A stretch of 34,693 nucleotides of DNA. Origin: Bacteroidales bacterium. Its GTDB lineage: Bacteria > Bacteroidota > Bacteroidia > Bacteroidales > P3. Numbering within the stretch: position 1 is the first letter of the stretch; every line of letters starts with the position of its first letter. The notes under the pieces were generated by a model. The model worked only from the letters and a program-made list of their open reading frames with translations, did not search any database and was not told the DNA's origin. The DNA lies in the NCBI GenBank assembly GCA_017480145.1, contig JAFVBF010000024.1, positions 1 to 34,693 of the forward strand, given 5' to 3'. This document shows, piece after piece, positions 1 to 8,572 of the stretch. Position numbers and translations under genes: made by a program.

Positions 1-281
1 AACTGAGGATTTAAAATCACTTTTACCTGGACGCAAGCCAGGTCTGGCTCGTGTCCTTTCTACCTTGTGTAACACTTTAATTTCATCAGTCCATCTCTCG
101 CTACGGCATACGAGCAAGCACGTTTTTTCCCTGTTAGCCGAGAGGATTTCTGGTTCTGAATAGTTGCGTCGTCATAGATGCGTTTTTTTTTTCTACAGTC
201 ACCTATTGTGTCTTCCCATGAGAAGTCCATCCCAGTGCTCATTGCGGAGGTCATCTTACCGCATTTGTAGCATTCTCATAA
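1..281. other. Left edge, no gene assigned
   Basis: All six frames are short here. A 53-codon frame on the + strand enters from the window edge and stops near 170. A 64-codon frame lies on the - strand (60-254). Neither has a motif I recognise. The stretch lies directly upstream of a decayed gene fragment and is probably remnant DNA. Confidence 0.4.
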
Positions 282-638
282 CGGTATTTCTGCAATAAAC
301 ATATCTTGTCAGAGATAGCTGATAGAGCTGATAGAGACATTGCAATAGAGACACCACCGACATCCAATTTGAAAATAACGGATGTAAGCCAATACATAGA
401 CCATCCGATTGTCAAATTCAATCAATACTACCTATCCTCAGACTCTGAAGGTGGTAATCAAATCAGCGTATCAATCAATACTGACGACCAAGGTGTATTC
501 GGCACATCTTTAGAAAAAGAGTTCTCATTGATGTCGCTCGTTTTGGAACAAGATGGTAAATACCCACGAGAGGCGGTCTACCAGTGGCTTGACCACGTGC
601 GAGAAATGGCCCACTGGTGTTCTTTTCTGACCCTATAA
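282..638 (+). pseudogene. C-terminal fragment of an adenosine deaminase-family protein
   Basis: The frame opens after a stop at 279-281 and has no ATG; the first plausible initiator is a TTG at 306. The encoded peptide reads like the end of an adenosine deaminase barrel. It has IETPPTSNLK (family form IEvCPtSNl), then DHPIVKF, then SINTDDQGVFGTSLEKEF, which matches the late NTDDP(G)VF-TSL motif carrying metal- and substrate-binding aspartates. It ends with a W-L-x-x-V-R-E-M segment and SF. The N-terminal HxH metal motif and most of the barrel are absent, so it should be inactive. The Q after the DD pair and the long tail after TSL look more like the large adenosine deaminases of defence loci (RdrB of RADAR) than a purine-salvage enzyme, but I cannot decide this from 110 residues. 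Confidence 0.6.
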
Positions 639-681
639 TTACATGTATTTGATGCCGCTTGGCGTGATCTTACATGAATTT

Positions 682-784
682 AGTTGGGATACCATTGGGA
701 AAATATGGTGGATCGCACAACAGGAGACTTTTCTTCCGATTTGCCCAAGTTGGGATACCATTGGAAAAATATGTTGGTTCGCAC
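682..784. repeat. Two 37-bp direct repeats, 66-bp period (CRISPR-like geometry)
   Basis: Copies at 682-718 and 748-784 begin AGTTGGGATACCATTGG and end TCGCAC, with 3 mismatches in 37. The intervening 29 bp are unrelated. A repeat of about 36 bp plus a spacer of about 30 bp gives the 66-bp period usual for type II and type VI-B arrays. Only two units are present and there are no cas genes in the window. This could be a decayed array end or simply a duplicated segment. Confidence 0.55.
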
Positions 785-816
785 TAAAAAAAATGAATTA
801 TAGAGTAATCTAAACA

Positions 817-1833
817 ATGCAAATTATGGAAGATAATGTGGATTTTGTAATAACTTGGGTTGATGACTCTGATCCAGACTGGCGGAAAGACTTTGATAAG
901 AGTAGTGGTAACATAAAATTCACAGAGTCTAATGATCCTCAGCGTTACCGTAGTTGGGATAATCTTCAATATCTTTTCCGTGGCATAGAGAAGTTTGCTC
1001 CATGGGTGAATCGGGTCCATCTCGTCACAAATGGACAAAAACCTAAGTGGCTGAATTTGAATTGCCCTAAACTGAACTTCGTAACACATGATGATTACAT
1101 TCCACAGGAATTTCTGCCGACATTTTCTGCCAGAACCATAATGCTGAATTTCCATCGCATCAACGGACTTGCAGACAAATTTGTCTACTTTAATGATGAC
1201 TTCTTTCTATGCAATAATATTACAAAAAAGGCATTTTTTAAGGGTTCGCTGCCCTGTGACATGCCCATCCAGACAATCCCCTCTTTAAGGGGGAATAGAG
1301 AATATACCCTACTAAAGGCTGTATCTATAATAAACAAACACTTTGACAAAAGGACATCTATATGGCATTATCCACAAAAATGGTTTTCATTGTCTTATGG
1401 AATAAAAAACATTTTGAAAAACATATATTTGTCGCCATATAAAGATTTCTCTGCGTTCGGTTTTATGCATCGGCCATATCCGCTTCTCAAGTCCACTTAT
1501 GAGGAGCTTTGGGAAAATGAAAGAATCATTCTTTGTGAAGCATGCTCCCACAAGTTCAGGGATGTGACAGACATTAATCCGGAAGTGATTCGTTATTGGC
1601 AGTTTGCCTCAGGTTCATTTCATCCTAAAAACATAACGAAAGATACCTTCGCCAAGAATATTTCTGACAAAACAATTTCGGAGTATATTGATGTGATAGA
1701 GAATCAACGGTATCCTATCGTTGTCGTGAATGATTCCGATGCGGAAACCATCACCGACTTTGCATTGGCGAAACTCAGGATAAAGGAGGCCTTCGACCTG
1801 ATTCTACCAGAAAAGAGTACTTTCGAGATATAG
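817..1833 (+). CDS. Stealth family capsular sugar-phosphate transferase
   Basis: This 338-residue protein has the conserved blocks of the Stealth family, whose characterised members transfer hexose-1-phosphate from a nucleotide sugar to make phosphodiester-linked capsular glycans. CR1 is DFVITWVDDSDP near residue 9. CR2 includes RYRSWDNLQYLFRGIEKFAP and HLVTNGQKPKWL around residues 44-90, followed by LPTFSARTIMLNFHRI and the FVYFNDDFFL motif around residues 120-130. The C-terminal part has NPEVIRYWQFASG. No signal peptide or membrane segment is evident, so it should be cytosolic or membrane-associated. ATG 817 is used; ATG 826 is equally possible. It heads the run of capsule genes and implies phosphate in the polymer. 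The donor sugar cannot be read from sequence. Confidence 0.88.
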   Translation: MQIMEDNVDFVITWVDDSDPDWRKDFDKSSGNIKFTESNDPQRYRSWDNLQYLFRGIEKFAPWVNRVHLVTNGQKPKWLNLNCPKLNFVTHDDYIPQEFLPTFSARTIMLNFHRINGLADKFVYFNDDFFLCNNITKKAFFKGSLPCDMPIQTIPSLRGNREYTLLKAVSIINKHFDKRTSIWHYPQKWFSLSYGIKNILKNIYLSPYKDFSAFGFMHRPYPLLKSTYEELWENERIILCEACSHKFRDVTDINPEVIRYWQFASGSFHPKNITKDTFAKNISDKTISEYIDVIENQRYPIVVVNDSDAETITDFALAKLRIKEAFDLILPEKSTFEI

Positions 1834-1912
1834 TCTATTGCACCATTATTTCACTTGAAACATCCAGAAAATCTATTGTCTTCACCACTTTAGACTGCCT
1901 GTAAAGTTTTGA

Positions 1913-3466
1913 ATGTTTAAACCGTTTATGCCGCATTCTACATCCTCCCGCATAGCTAGAAATACATTGCTCTTATATTTTCGGATGTTGGTTTCCATGC
2001 TAGTATCACTGTACACTTCACGTGTGATACTCGGTGCATTAGGGGTTGAGGATTATGGTATATACAACGTTGTTGGCGGCTTGGTGGCAATGTTTGGCAT
2101 ATTGAGCGGATCACTGTCGAACACGATTAGTAGATTCCTGACTTTTGCATTAGGGGAAGGCAATTTGGATAAGATGAAGAATATTTTTTCCTTGTCGGTT
2201 AACATTCAGATTATCCTGATAGCAGTCATAACGATTTTGATGGAGACAATCGGATTATGGTTTCTTAATTCGAAGATGGTATTTCCAGACAACCGTCTTG
2301 AAGCCGCTAATTGGGTGTACCAATTCTCTATTGCAACGTTTGCGCTGAATCTTCTTAGTGTCCCTTATAACGCTGTAATCATCGCTCATGAGAGAATGTC
2401 TGCGTTTGCATACATCAGCATCATAGACGTTACGATAAAGTTGTTGATTGCCTGGGTGATTACATTCAACCCATTTGACCGGCTTGTTTATTATGGAATG
2501 CTGATTATGATTGCGGGCTTTATAAATCGAGGGCTTTATGCTGTTTATTCAAAGCGAAATTTCACGGAAACGGTTTATAAATTCGTTTGGGACAAGCAGT
2601 TGATAAAGGACATGTTCAGTTTCGCAGGTTGGGACTTGTTTTGCAATACTTCTTTTATTGCGCGAGAGCAGGGCGGCAATATTTTGATCAACTTGTTTTT
2701 TTCCCCTAATCTAAATGCTTCAAGAGGAATTGCAGTTCAAGTCGGTTATGCGGTAAAAGTTTTTTCACAAAACTTCATGGTGGCGGTAAGACCACAAATC
2801 ACAAAATCTTATGCTGCTGGCGATGTTGTCAGCGTTGTCAAATATGTTTTTCTAAGTACAAAATTTTCTTTTTATCTGCTCCTACTGCCGTCCGTACCGG
2901 TTATCGCTTTTACACCGTATATCTTGGATTTGTGGTTGGGACAAGTACCTGAATGTTGTGTTAATTACATAAGACTCATCATTGTATTCGGCTTGTTGGA
3001 AACATTTGGGATGGCTTTCCGCACTGCGGTGTATGCCACTGGGAATATAAAAAGGTATAATCTGATAATATATGGGCTTGGGCTTTTGAATATGCCACTT
3101 AGTTATTTGTGCTTGAAATTAGGTTTTCAATCCGAATCGGTGTTTGCAGTTCAAATATTTATTTCCCTGATAAGTATTTTCCTTAGGTTAATAATTGTGC
3201 CTAAAATCATTAGATTCTCGGCTAAAGATTTTATTACCCAAATACTTTCGAAGGCTGTTGTCGTTGTTCTTGTCATAAGTTTGCCCTGCATACTGTTTCC
3301 GTCAATTTTCATTGTGGACAATTTAATCATGTTTACAGCATATTCGATTGCAATCGTTATTTGGTCATGCGCAACAATTTACTTTGTCGGATGCAATAAA
3401 AAGGAAAAGGAAATTGTTGCCGCATATGCTTATAAAATGATTAGCAAGATAGCCTCAAAAAAATAG
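1913..3466 (+). CDS. wzx: Wzx-type polysaccharide flippase (MATE/MVF superfamily)
   Basis: This is a 517-residue polytopic membrane protein with about 12-14 hydrophobic segments. The N-terminus carries the pattern typical of Bacteroidales repeat-unit flippases: an S-R-I-A-R-N-T-L-L-L-Y-F-R segment, then SLYTSRVILGALGVEDYGIYN and ISRFLTFALGEGN. Its role would be to move undecaprenyl-linked oligosaccharide units across the inner membrane for polymerisation by Wzy. It lies 79 bp after the Stealth gene in the same orientation, in a probable operon. The reading frame past its TAG stop stays open through the truncated TupA-like remnant downstream. Confidence 0.9.
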   Translation: MFKPFMPHSTSSRIARNTLLLYFRMLVSMLVSLYTSRVILGALGVEDYGIYNVVGGLVAMFGILSGSLSNTISRFLTFALGEGNLDKMKNIFSLSVNIQIILIAVITILMETIGLWFLNSKMVFPDNRLEAANWVYQFSIATFALNLLSVPYNAVIIAHERMSAFAYISIIDVTIKLLIAWVITFNPFDRLVYYGMLIMIAGFINRGLYAVYSKRNFTETVYKFVWDKQLIKDMFSFAGWDLFCNTSFIAREQGGNILINLFFSPNLNASRGIAVQVGYAVKVFSQNFMVAVRPQITKSYAAGDVVSVVKYVFLSTKFSFYLLLLPSVPVIAFTPYILDLWLGQVPECCVNYIRLIIVFGLLETFGMAFRTAVYATGNIKRYNLIIYGLGLLNMPLSYLCLKLGFQSESVFAVQIFISLISIFLRLIIVPKIIRFSAKDFITQILSKAVVVVLVISLPCILFPSIFIVDNLIMFTAYSIAIVIWSCATIYFVGCNKKEKEIVAAYAYKMISKIASKK

Positions 3467-3574
3467 TCCGTTTTTCCTTACAAGTATTGTGATGTATGGA
3501 CTCATGTCCGTCTCATTTTATCAATTTTTTTATGTCAATCTAAGATTCAAATCGTCTTCCTTTTTCAAATCATT

Positions 3575-4087
3575 AACGATCCATTCGACAAGGACGCCAC
3601 CATACGGGCTCTTTCAAAATCACTGGCAAGGGATTGTTACCTCTCGACACGGGAGTATCAATACAAAAATGTACTGCGCCGCATCATCGCCGAACAGTTC
3701 CTTCCCCCAGATTCGGGTAGTGATAGCCTCACCGACTACAAGTTTTTCTGTTTCGGCGGCAAGCCTCACTACTGCCAAGTCATCACAGGTCGCGGCTTCA
3801 GGATGTGCATGGATTTTTTTGACCAAGAATGGAATCATCAGCCATTTCAAAGGAAGAACTATCCTTTCGCTGATATTGAGCCACGGTGTCCAGAAGGCTT
3901 TGTCACCATGTGGCATCTGGCCGAAAGGTTATCGTCAGGCATACCCTTTGTTCGGGTAGATTTTTATAATGTCAATGGGCATATATTTTTCGGCGAAATT
4001 ACCTTCTATCCCGCCAGCGGTATGTGTGGATTTGACCCCGAGGAATGGGATTACATTTTCGGCAGGCTGATAAACCTGCCTCAGTAA
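3575..4087 (+). pseudogene. 5'-truncated TupA-like ATP-grasp gene
   Basis: Translation from about 3575 gives the C-terminal half of a TupA-like ATP-grasp protein, a family found in capsule and teichuronopeptide loci. Visible matches include NDPFDKDATIRALSKSL, REYQYKNVLRRIIAEQFL, DYKFFCFGGKPHYCQVI, MDFFDQEWNH, and the catalytic end IPFVRVDFYNVNG followed by FFGEITFYPASG. The C-terminus (EEWDYIFGRLINLPQ) looks natural. The first 130 or so residues expected in the family are missing, and no start codon precedes the homologous region; the first in-frame ATG is at 3803, deep inside the domain. The frame is the same as that of wzx and opens directly after the wzx stop, consistent with a deletion joining the two. 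It is probably non-functional. Confidence 0.8.
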
Positions 4088-4179
4088 CGCCTCGTGTTTA
4101 ATTCTCACACCTTCATCTTGATAGTCGGCCAATTAAACCGCTTTGAGATAATTAAGTGATTGGACAAAAGCGTGTTGCA

Positions 4180-4258
4180 TAAAATGTGAAACAAACCAGA
4201 AAAAAATGCCCATAAAATGTGTAAATTTGTGTCGCTTTTTATTAATAAAATGTGATAC
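4180..4258 (+). repeat. Three TAAAATGTG repeats exactly 33 bp apart before the ATPase gene
   Basis: Copies start at 4180 (TAAAATGTGAAAC), 4213 (TAAAATGTGTAAA) and 4246 (TAAAATGTGATAC). The spacing is 33 bp in both intervals, close to three helical turns, so all copies face the same side of the DNA. The last copy ends three bases before the ATG at 4262. The layout suggests an operator for cooperative binding or autoregulation. That role is inference. Confidence 0.6.
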
Positions 4259-4261
4259 AGA

Positions 4262-5587
4262 ATGAGAAGAAAGATAGACAACTATCTTAAACAATGGCGT
4301 TTAATGCAAGGGCATAAGCCTCTTGTGATAGGTGGCGCCAGACAGGTGGGAAAAACCTATTCCGTAAGAGAGTATGGCCGGCAGTATGGCTCGTTTATTG
4401 AAATAAATTTTATCACAAATCCAGAGTTCAAACGCATTTTTGACACGGGATTCTCAACACACGAAATAATAAAACAAATCTCGCTGTTGCTGCCAATGGC
4501 AAAGTTTTTAAATGGTGACACATTGATTTTTTTCGACGAAATGCAGGAGTGTCCCGACTGTGCCACAAGCCTGAAGTTTTTTCATGAGGACGGACGATAC
4601 GATGTGATATGCTCAGGCTCTTTGATGGGATTGAACTATAAGGAGATAACATCAAACAGTGTGGGATATAAGACAGATGTTTTTATGCATTCTCTCGATT
4701 TCGAGGAATTCTTATGGGCGTTAGGTTATGCCGAAAACATATCGGAAAATATATATTCGCACATTGTAGACTGCCATCCATTTTCTGCCCTTGAACTTGA
4801 CAGGCTTGAGCGATTATTTACCGATTACATCATAACAGGCGGTATGCCCGAGGTAGTTTCGCATTTTATAAAGGAGGGCAATTTCAGTGGGGTACTTGAA
4901 AAACAGCGGCAGTTAATTGTAGACTATGAGCAGGATATTGTAAAATACGCAAGCGGCATAGACAAGGCCCGCATACGCAATGTCTACCGTCATGTTCCAA
5001 TATTTCTGTCAAAAGAGAACAAGAAGTTCCAAGTAACCAAAATCGAACGGAATGCTCGAAGCAGGGAGTATGCAGGTTGCGTTGATTGGCTGCGGGATGC
5101 GGGAATCGTGAACATTTGCTATTGTCTGCACACGTTAGAGCCACCACTGAAAGGAAACTACGACCCTACAAAATACAAACTGTACTATCACGACAGCGGT
5201 ATGTTGGTGGCCTCGCTTGATGAAGAGTCTTCGGCCACACTTCGCCACAATCGCGATTTCGGAGTGTATAAGGGGGCTTTGTATGAGAATGTCGTATCCG
5301 AATCGCTATCCAAACAGTCTTTGCCGTTATACTACTACAAAAAGGAGAACTCTCAGCTGGAAATGGATTTCTTCTTGCGTGATGGCGAGAGCGTGGTCCC
5401 CGTGGAGGTGAAGGCCAAGAGCGGAGCTTCCCCGTCATTAAACAGTCTGGTGTCGGGCAAGGCCTACCCGCACATACATTACGGCATAAAGCTAAGTGCG
5501 CAGAACGTGGGCTTTGCCAATTCGATATACACAATACCCTATTATTGCTCATTTCTGCTCTCCCGTTGGCTAAAGGAACATAAGTAA
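4262..5587 (+). CDS. AAA+ ATPase with DUF4143 domain
   Basis: This 441-residue protein has the AAA_14 plus DUF4143 architecture. Walker A is GGARQVGKT (residues 21-29), Walker B is DTLIFFDEMQE (around residue 85), and CSGSLMG follows as sensor 1. The C-terminal DUF4143 part contains YYHDSGMLVASL and ends in a nuclease-like segment, GALYENVVSESL, then EMDFFLRDGESVVPVEVKAKSG, that is the E-x-D-F and E-V-K pattern of restriction-endonuclease-like folds. Proteins of this type are abundant and often multicopy in Bacteroidales, and their biological role is not established. It interrupts the capsule gene order and has its own repeat-bearing upstream region, so it is probably a separately transcribed accessory gene rather than part of glycan synthesis. 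Confidence 0.88.
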   Translation: MRRKIDNYLKQWRLMQGHKPLVIGGARQVGKTYSVREYGRQYGSFIEINFITNPEFKRIFDTGFSTHEIIKQISLLLPMAKFLNGDTLIFFDEMQECPDCATSLKFFHEDGRYDVICSGSLMGLNYKEITSNSVGYKTDVFMHSLDFEEFLWALGYAENISENIYSHIVDCHPFSALELDRLERLFTDYIITGGMPEVVSHFIKEGNFSGVLEKQRQLIVDYEQDIVKYASGIDKARIRNVYRHVPIFLSKENKKFQVTKIERNARSREYAGCVDWLRDAGIVNICYCLHTLEPPLKGNYDPTKYKLYYHDSGMLVASLDEESSATLRHNRDFGVYKGALYENVVSESLSKQSLPLYYYKKENSQLEMDFFLRDGESVVPVEVKAKSGASPSLNSLVSGKAYPHIHYGIKLSAQNVGFANSIYTIPYYCSFLLSRWLKEHK

Positions 5588-5618
5588 TGTTTCTGTATAC
5601 GGTGTAGACAATATATTT

Positions 5619-6174
5619 TTAGGAGAAAACCATCCCATTTTCTGCATAGGCGGTTATGTGTTTGGGGAAAGGAACTTTCTCCCTGATACGCTCCACCATG
5701 AAGTTTTGTGCAAAGGACTTTGAAGCCATACTATATTTCTTTCAATTGTTCATGGCATAACAATGTAATCAGGTTTTTGGTCATGGCACCAGCATCACCC
5801 ACGGGAGACAAAAGACCTCGCTCCCCATTCGTCCCCAGCAGATAGCGAGGTCCTCCACAAGGGCAGTCTGTCGAGACACATGGCACACCTACCGCCATTG
5901 CTTCCATCATGGCATTGGGCATTCCCTCATAGTCAGACGACATACAGAAAGCATCAGCACGAACCAGCACTCGTTCCACCTCGTCGGTCCGTCCGCAAAG
6001 ACGCACGTTTTGTCCCAAATTCATGTCAACAATCATTTGATAAAGCCGTTCTTCAAGAGGGCCGACTCCATAAATATCCAGTTTGCAGGAAGGGATCTGA
6101 CCAACCACTTGCCTCATAGCCCTAAGCATCATCGGATAATTTTTTTGTTCCATCAAACGCCCCACGGCGACTAC
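5619..6174 (-). pseudogene. Antisense remnant of a GT4 glycosyltransferase (C-terminal domain)
   Basis: On the - strand, 6174 to 5731 encodes the nucleotide-sugar-binding domain of a GT-B, GT4-type glycosyltransferase. It begins VVAVGRLMEQKNYPMMLRA, continues with the DIYGVGPLEERL turn and LCGRTDEV, and carries the E-x7-E region (SSDYEGMPNAMMEAMAVGVP). A stop at 6177-6175 lies immediately before the conserved VGRL strand, so the whole N-terminal acceptor domain is gone. At 5731 the frame ends, but a second frame continues MASKSFAQNFMVERIREKV down to a stop at 5619. That is a plausible GT4 C-terminus, so a frameshift near 5730 probably also occurred. It faces opposite to all neighbouring capsule genes and should be dead. 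Confidence 0.78.
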
Positions 6175-6199
6175 TTATATTCATAATGATGCCCTCATA

Positions 6200-7255
6200 A
6201 TGGATTATTTTCAAATAAACTTCCTGCTTGTAGTTGTTTATGCAGTATTGGTTTTCGCAATTGGCAAGCAATTAAGGCTAAATACTCGACAAATAGATGG
6301 AACGTTTGCTATGATTGTAGCCATCCAACTATTTGTCGTTTATACATGGGTTGATACATGGTCAATACCCGATCATGGTAATTACGAGGCATATTTCGAT
6401 AATGTGGCGTATTACTCATGGAAAGAGTTATTAACGCAATATGATATAGTGAACAATGCCAGCATAGAGATTGGATATTTAGCACTGATGAAGTTGGTAT
6501 CTGTTTTTGGTGGTGGCTATCGGTGGCTCCTTGCTATTGTATATGCCACACTCATAGCCTGCTATTGGCACACTTTCAAAAAATATTCGCCTTATGTTGT
6601 CATTTCTATCTTGCTTTTCTTTCTGACTAACTTTAGTCAATCTCGTTATGTGGTACGACAACATTTGGCTGTGGCAATCTGTCTATTGGCATATCCTTAT
6701 ATTATTGACAGAAAATTGCTGCCCTTCCTTGCGGTCAACATGATTGCATTTCTCATTCATCGAGTAAGTATCCTTTTCTTTCCGGTATATTTTCTGTATG
6801 GATTTGTGAACCAAAAGAATATTTTGTGGGTTAGTATTATTATTTTATTTATTTCTGTGTCGTCCTATTTTGTTATCAGCAATTATCTCTCCGTGCTTAC
6901 AAATAGATACAGCATGGAAAATAGAAGGCAAACAATACTCCCTGTCTTTAGTAATGGAATGATTCTTGCGTCTTACTTGTACTTGATGGGAACAGATGCG
7001 ATAAAAGATGGGATAAACAAATTGATCTCCATTTTGCTTATCCTTACGGTTATCTTTTGCATTGCAAGTGGTAATGGGGGCCGTGCAGCACTATTCTATT
7101 CTACCGCAGGATTAATTGCCATCCCGCTTGCTATAAAAAAATGTCAGGACAAGAATCTTGGTATAATATATGGTGGTGCTGTTTTACTGTCCTATTTTGT
7201 GATAACTTTTTTTGTTGAATATCAGTATCCGGAGTGGACCTTTATTTTTATGTAA
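6200..7255 (+). CDS. wzy: EpsG-like Wzy polysaccharide polymerase
   Basis: This is a 351-residue, very hydrophobic protein with roughly ten membrane segments. It has an early periplasmic stretch, DTWSIPDHGNYEAYF, followed by IEIGYLALMKLVSVFGG, which resembles the EpsG family (YxxY-like acceptor loop, then E-x-G-Y/F). A central SQSRYVVRQHLAVAICLLAYPYI segment corresponds to the family's (S)xxRQxxAxxI motif. A role as the repeat-unit polymerase in the inner membrane fits both the fold and the locus, which otherwise has a Wzx but no polymerase. The ATG lies only 26 bp from the breakpoint of the antisense GT remnant, so its original upstream region has been replaced. Confidence 0.82.
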   Translation: MDYFQINFLLVVVYAVLVFAIGKQLRLNTRQIDGTFAMIVAIQLFVVYTWVDTWSIPDHGNYEAYFDNVAYYSWKELLTQYDIVNNASIEIGYLALMKLVSVFGGGYRWLLAIVYATLIACYWHTFKKYSPYVVISILLFFLTNFSQSRYVVRQHLAVAICLLAYPYIIDRKLLPFLAVNMIAFLIHRVSILFFPVYFLYGFVNQKNILWVSIIILFISVSSYFVISNYLSVLTNRYSMENRRQTILPVFSNGMILASYLYLMGTDAIKDGINKLISILLILTVIFCIASGNGGRAALFYSTAGLIAIPLAIKKCQDKNLGIIYGGAVLLSYFVITFFVEYQYPEWTFIFM

Positions 7256-7273
7256 CCATGTGATTTTATTATT

Positions 7274-8431
7274 ATGCACATCCTATTTGTTACGCCCAAT
7301 TACCCTACACCTGGAAATCCTTTCACGGCTTTTGTGGCAGCGTTCTGTGAGGAGGCCGCCCGACAGGGAAATCATATCTCAGTCGTGGCCCCATGCAACA
7401 TTTCATCGCATATCAAGCATCATATTCCGATACCTCCTCGACATGAGCTGATAGACATAGGGGCAGGCATAGAAGTGTTTCGCCTACACTATATGGGGCT
7501 TGGCTATGGCGGAAGAATAAGACGAGCGGTTACTACTTTGATGATTCGAATAGTAACAGAGTTCTGTGTATGGCGCAGGAAGATAAATGCAGACGTTATT
7601 TACGGCCAATTTTTTCTCTTTAGCCTTGTATGTGTGCATATTTCGCAAAGAAAAGGCATTCCCATATTTGTGGATTGTGGCGAGGATGTGATACAGCCAA
7701 ACCGACATATCGGTAAGCATCAGTTACAAAAAGCGCTGCGGCAAATCAACGGCGTGGTGTGCGTATCCCAGAAAAATAGAGAGGAATGCATTACCAAAGG
7801 ATACTCTCAGGAGGAAAATACCCGTGTCTTTGTCAATGGCTACAATCCAATCGAGTTTTATCCTACTAATCAGGCCGAGCAGCGTCGAATGTTGGGCCTT
7901 CCGCCAGATGCCTTCATTGTCATTTTCTGTGGACGGTTCAATCACCGCAAGGGTGCAATGCGAGTACAGCAGGCAGTTCGCCAATTGGAAGATCCCCAAA
8001 TAAAAACCATCTATATCGGTCGACCAGTTGAGAATGAAACGTGGATGCCAAGTGGTGACGAGGTTCTGTTTTGTGGTACGCTGCCGCATGACCAAATAGT
8101 GCATTATCTTGGTGCGGCAGACGTGTATGTATTCCCTACCTTGATGGAAGGTTGTCCAAACACTACAATTGAGGCTATGGCCTGCGGGCTTCCCATCGTT
8201 AGTAGTGATTGTTCGTTCAATTATGATATTCTGGATAAAGATAATGCAATACTGCTTGACCCAATGGATATTGATGCTATTGCTACAGCCATCAAACAGT
8301 TGAAGGACAATCCTGATTTGCGTAAAAGAATGTCTGCCGCCTCGCTTCGTAAAGCATCTTCCCTAACCATAGAAAATCGAGTAAGATCGATCTTGAATTT
8401 TATTTGTCAAAGAAAAGGTGATGTAAACTAA
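7274..8431 (+). CDS. GT4 family glycosyltransferase
   Basis: This 385-residue GT-B fold enzyme has both domains. The N-terminus, HILFVTPNYPTPGNPFTAFV, has the usual GT4 opening; DVIYGQFF and VVCVSQKNREECI follow in the acceptor domain. The C-terminal domain carries FCGRFNHRKGAMRV, FCGTLPHDQIVHYLGAADVYVFPTLMEG and the E-x7-E motif (EGCPNTTIEAMACGLP). It should be a cytosolic or membrane-associated enzyme adding one sugar to the lipid-linked repeat unit; donor and linkage are unknown. It follows the polymerase by 18 bp, consistent with co-transcription, and is the last capsule gene before the hip module. Confidence 0.9.
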   Translation: MHILFVTPNYPTPGNPFTAFVAAFCEEAARQGNHISVVAPCNISSHIKHHIPIPPRHELIDIGAGIEVFRLHYMGLGYGGRIRRAVTTLMIRIVTEFCVWRRKINADVIYGQFFLFSLVCVHISQRKGIPIFVDCGEDVIQPNRHIGKHQLQKALRQINGVVCVSQKNREECITKGYSQEENTRVFVNGYNPIEFYPTNQAEQRRMLGLPPDAFIVIFCGRFNHRKGAMRVQQAVRQLEDPQIKTIYIGRPVENETWMPSGDEVLFCGTLPHDQIVHYLGAADVYVFPTLMEGCPNTTIEAMACGLPIVSSDCSFNYDILDKDNAILLDPMDIDAIATAIKQLKDNPDLRKRMSAASLRKASSLTIENRVRSILNFICQRKGDVN

Positions 8432-8534
8432 TGCATATAAAAAAGTGGATTTCTGATATGCCGGAATGCAAAGAGTCGTTGTTATCCAACCTGTCTTATT
8501 TGGTTAGCCAAGTCCAATTTATTGAACTTTTTGG

Positions 8535-8563
8535 TTTGAGAATGTAAAAAAAATGTATTTTTG
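8535..8563 (+). promoter_or_regulatory. Bacteroidetes-type promoter for the hip operon
   Basis: A -33 TTTG (8535-8538) and a -7 TATTTTTG (8556-8563) match the Bacteroidetes consensus TTTG / TAnnTTTG with a 17-bp gap. Transcription would start near 8570, about 20 bases before the first gene. Confidence 0.6.
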
Positions 8564-8572
8564 CCGCCGAAA

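Noticed and set aside
60-254. 64-codon ORF on the - strand at the left edge
   Set aside because: It contains a C-Y-K-C-G-K string just upstream in frame, but no extended match to a zinc-ribbon or transposase family could be recognised.
640-816. Invertible capsule promoter flanked by inverted repeats, as in Bacteroides fragilis
   Set aside because: The repeats here are direct, not inverted, and no invertase gene or promoter consensus is visible between them.
3489-3959. 156-codon ORF in another frame over the TupA-like remnant
   Set aside because: It is a shadow of the real homologous frame, which carries the ATP-grasp motifs; this translation has none.
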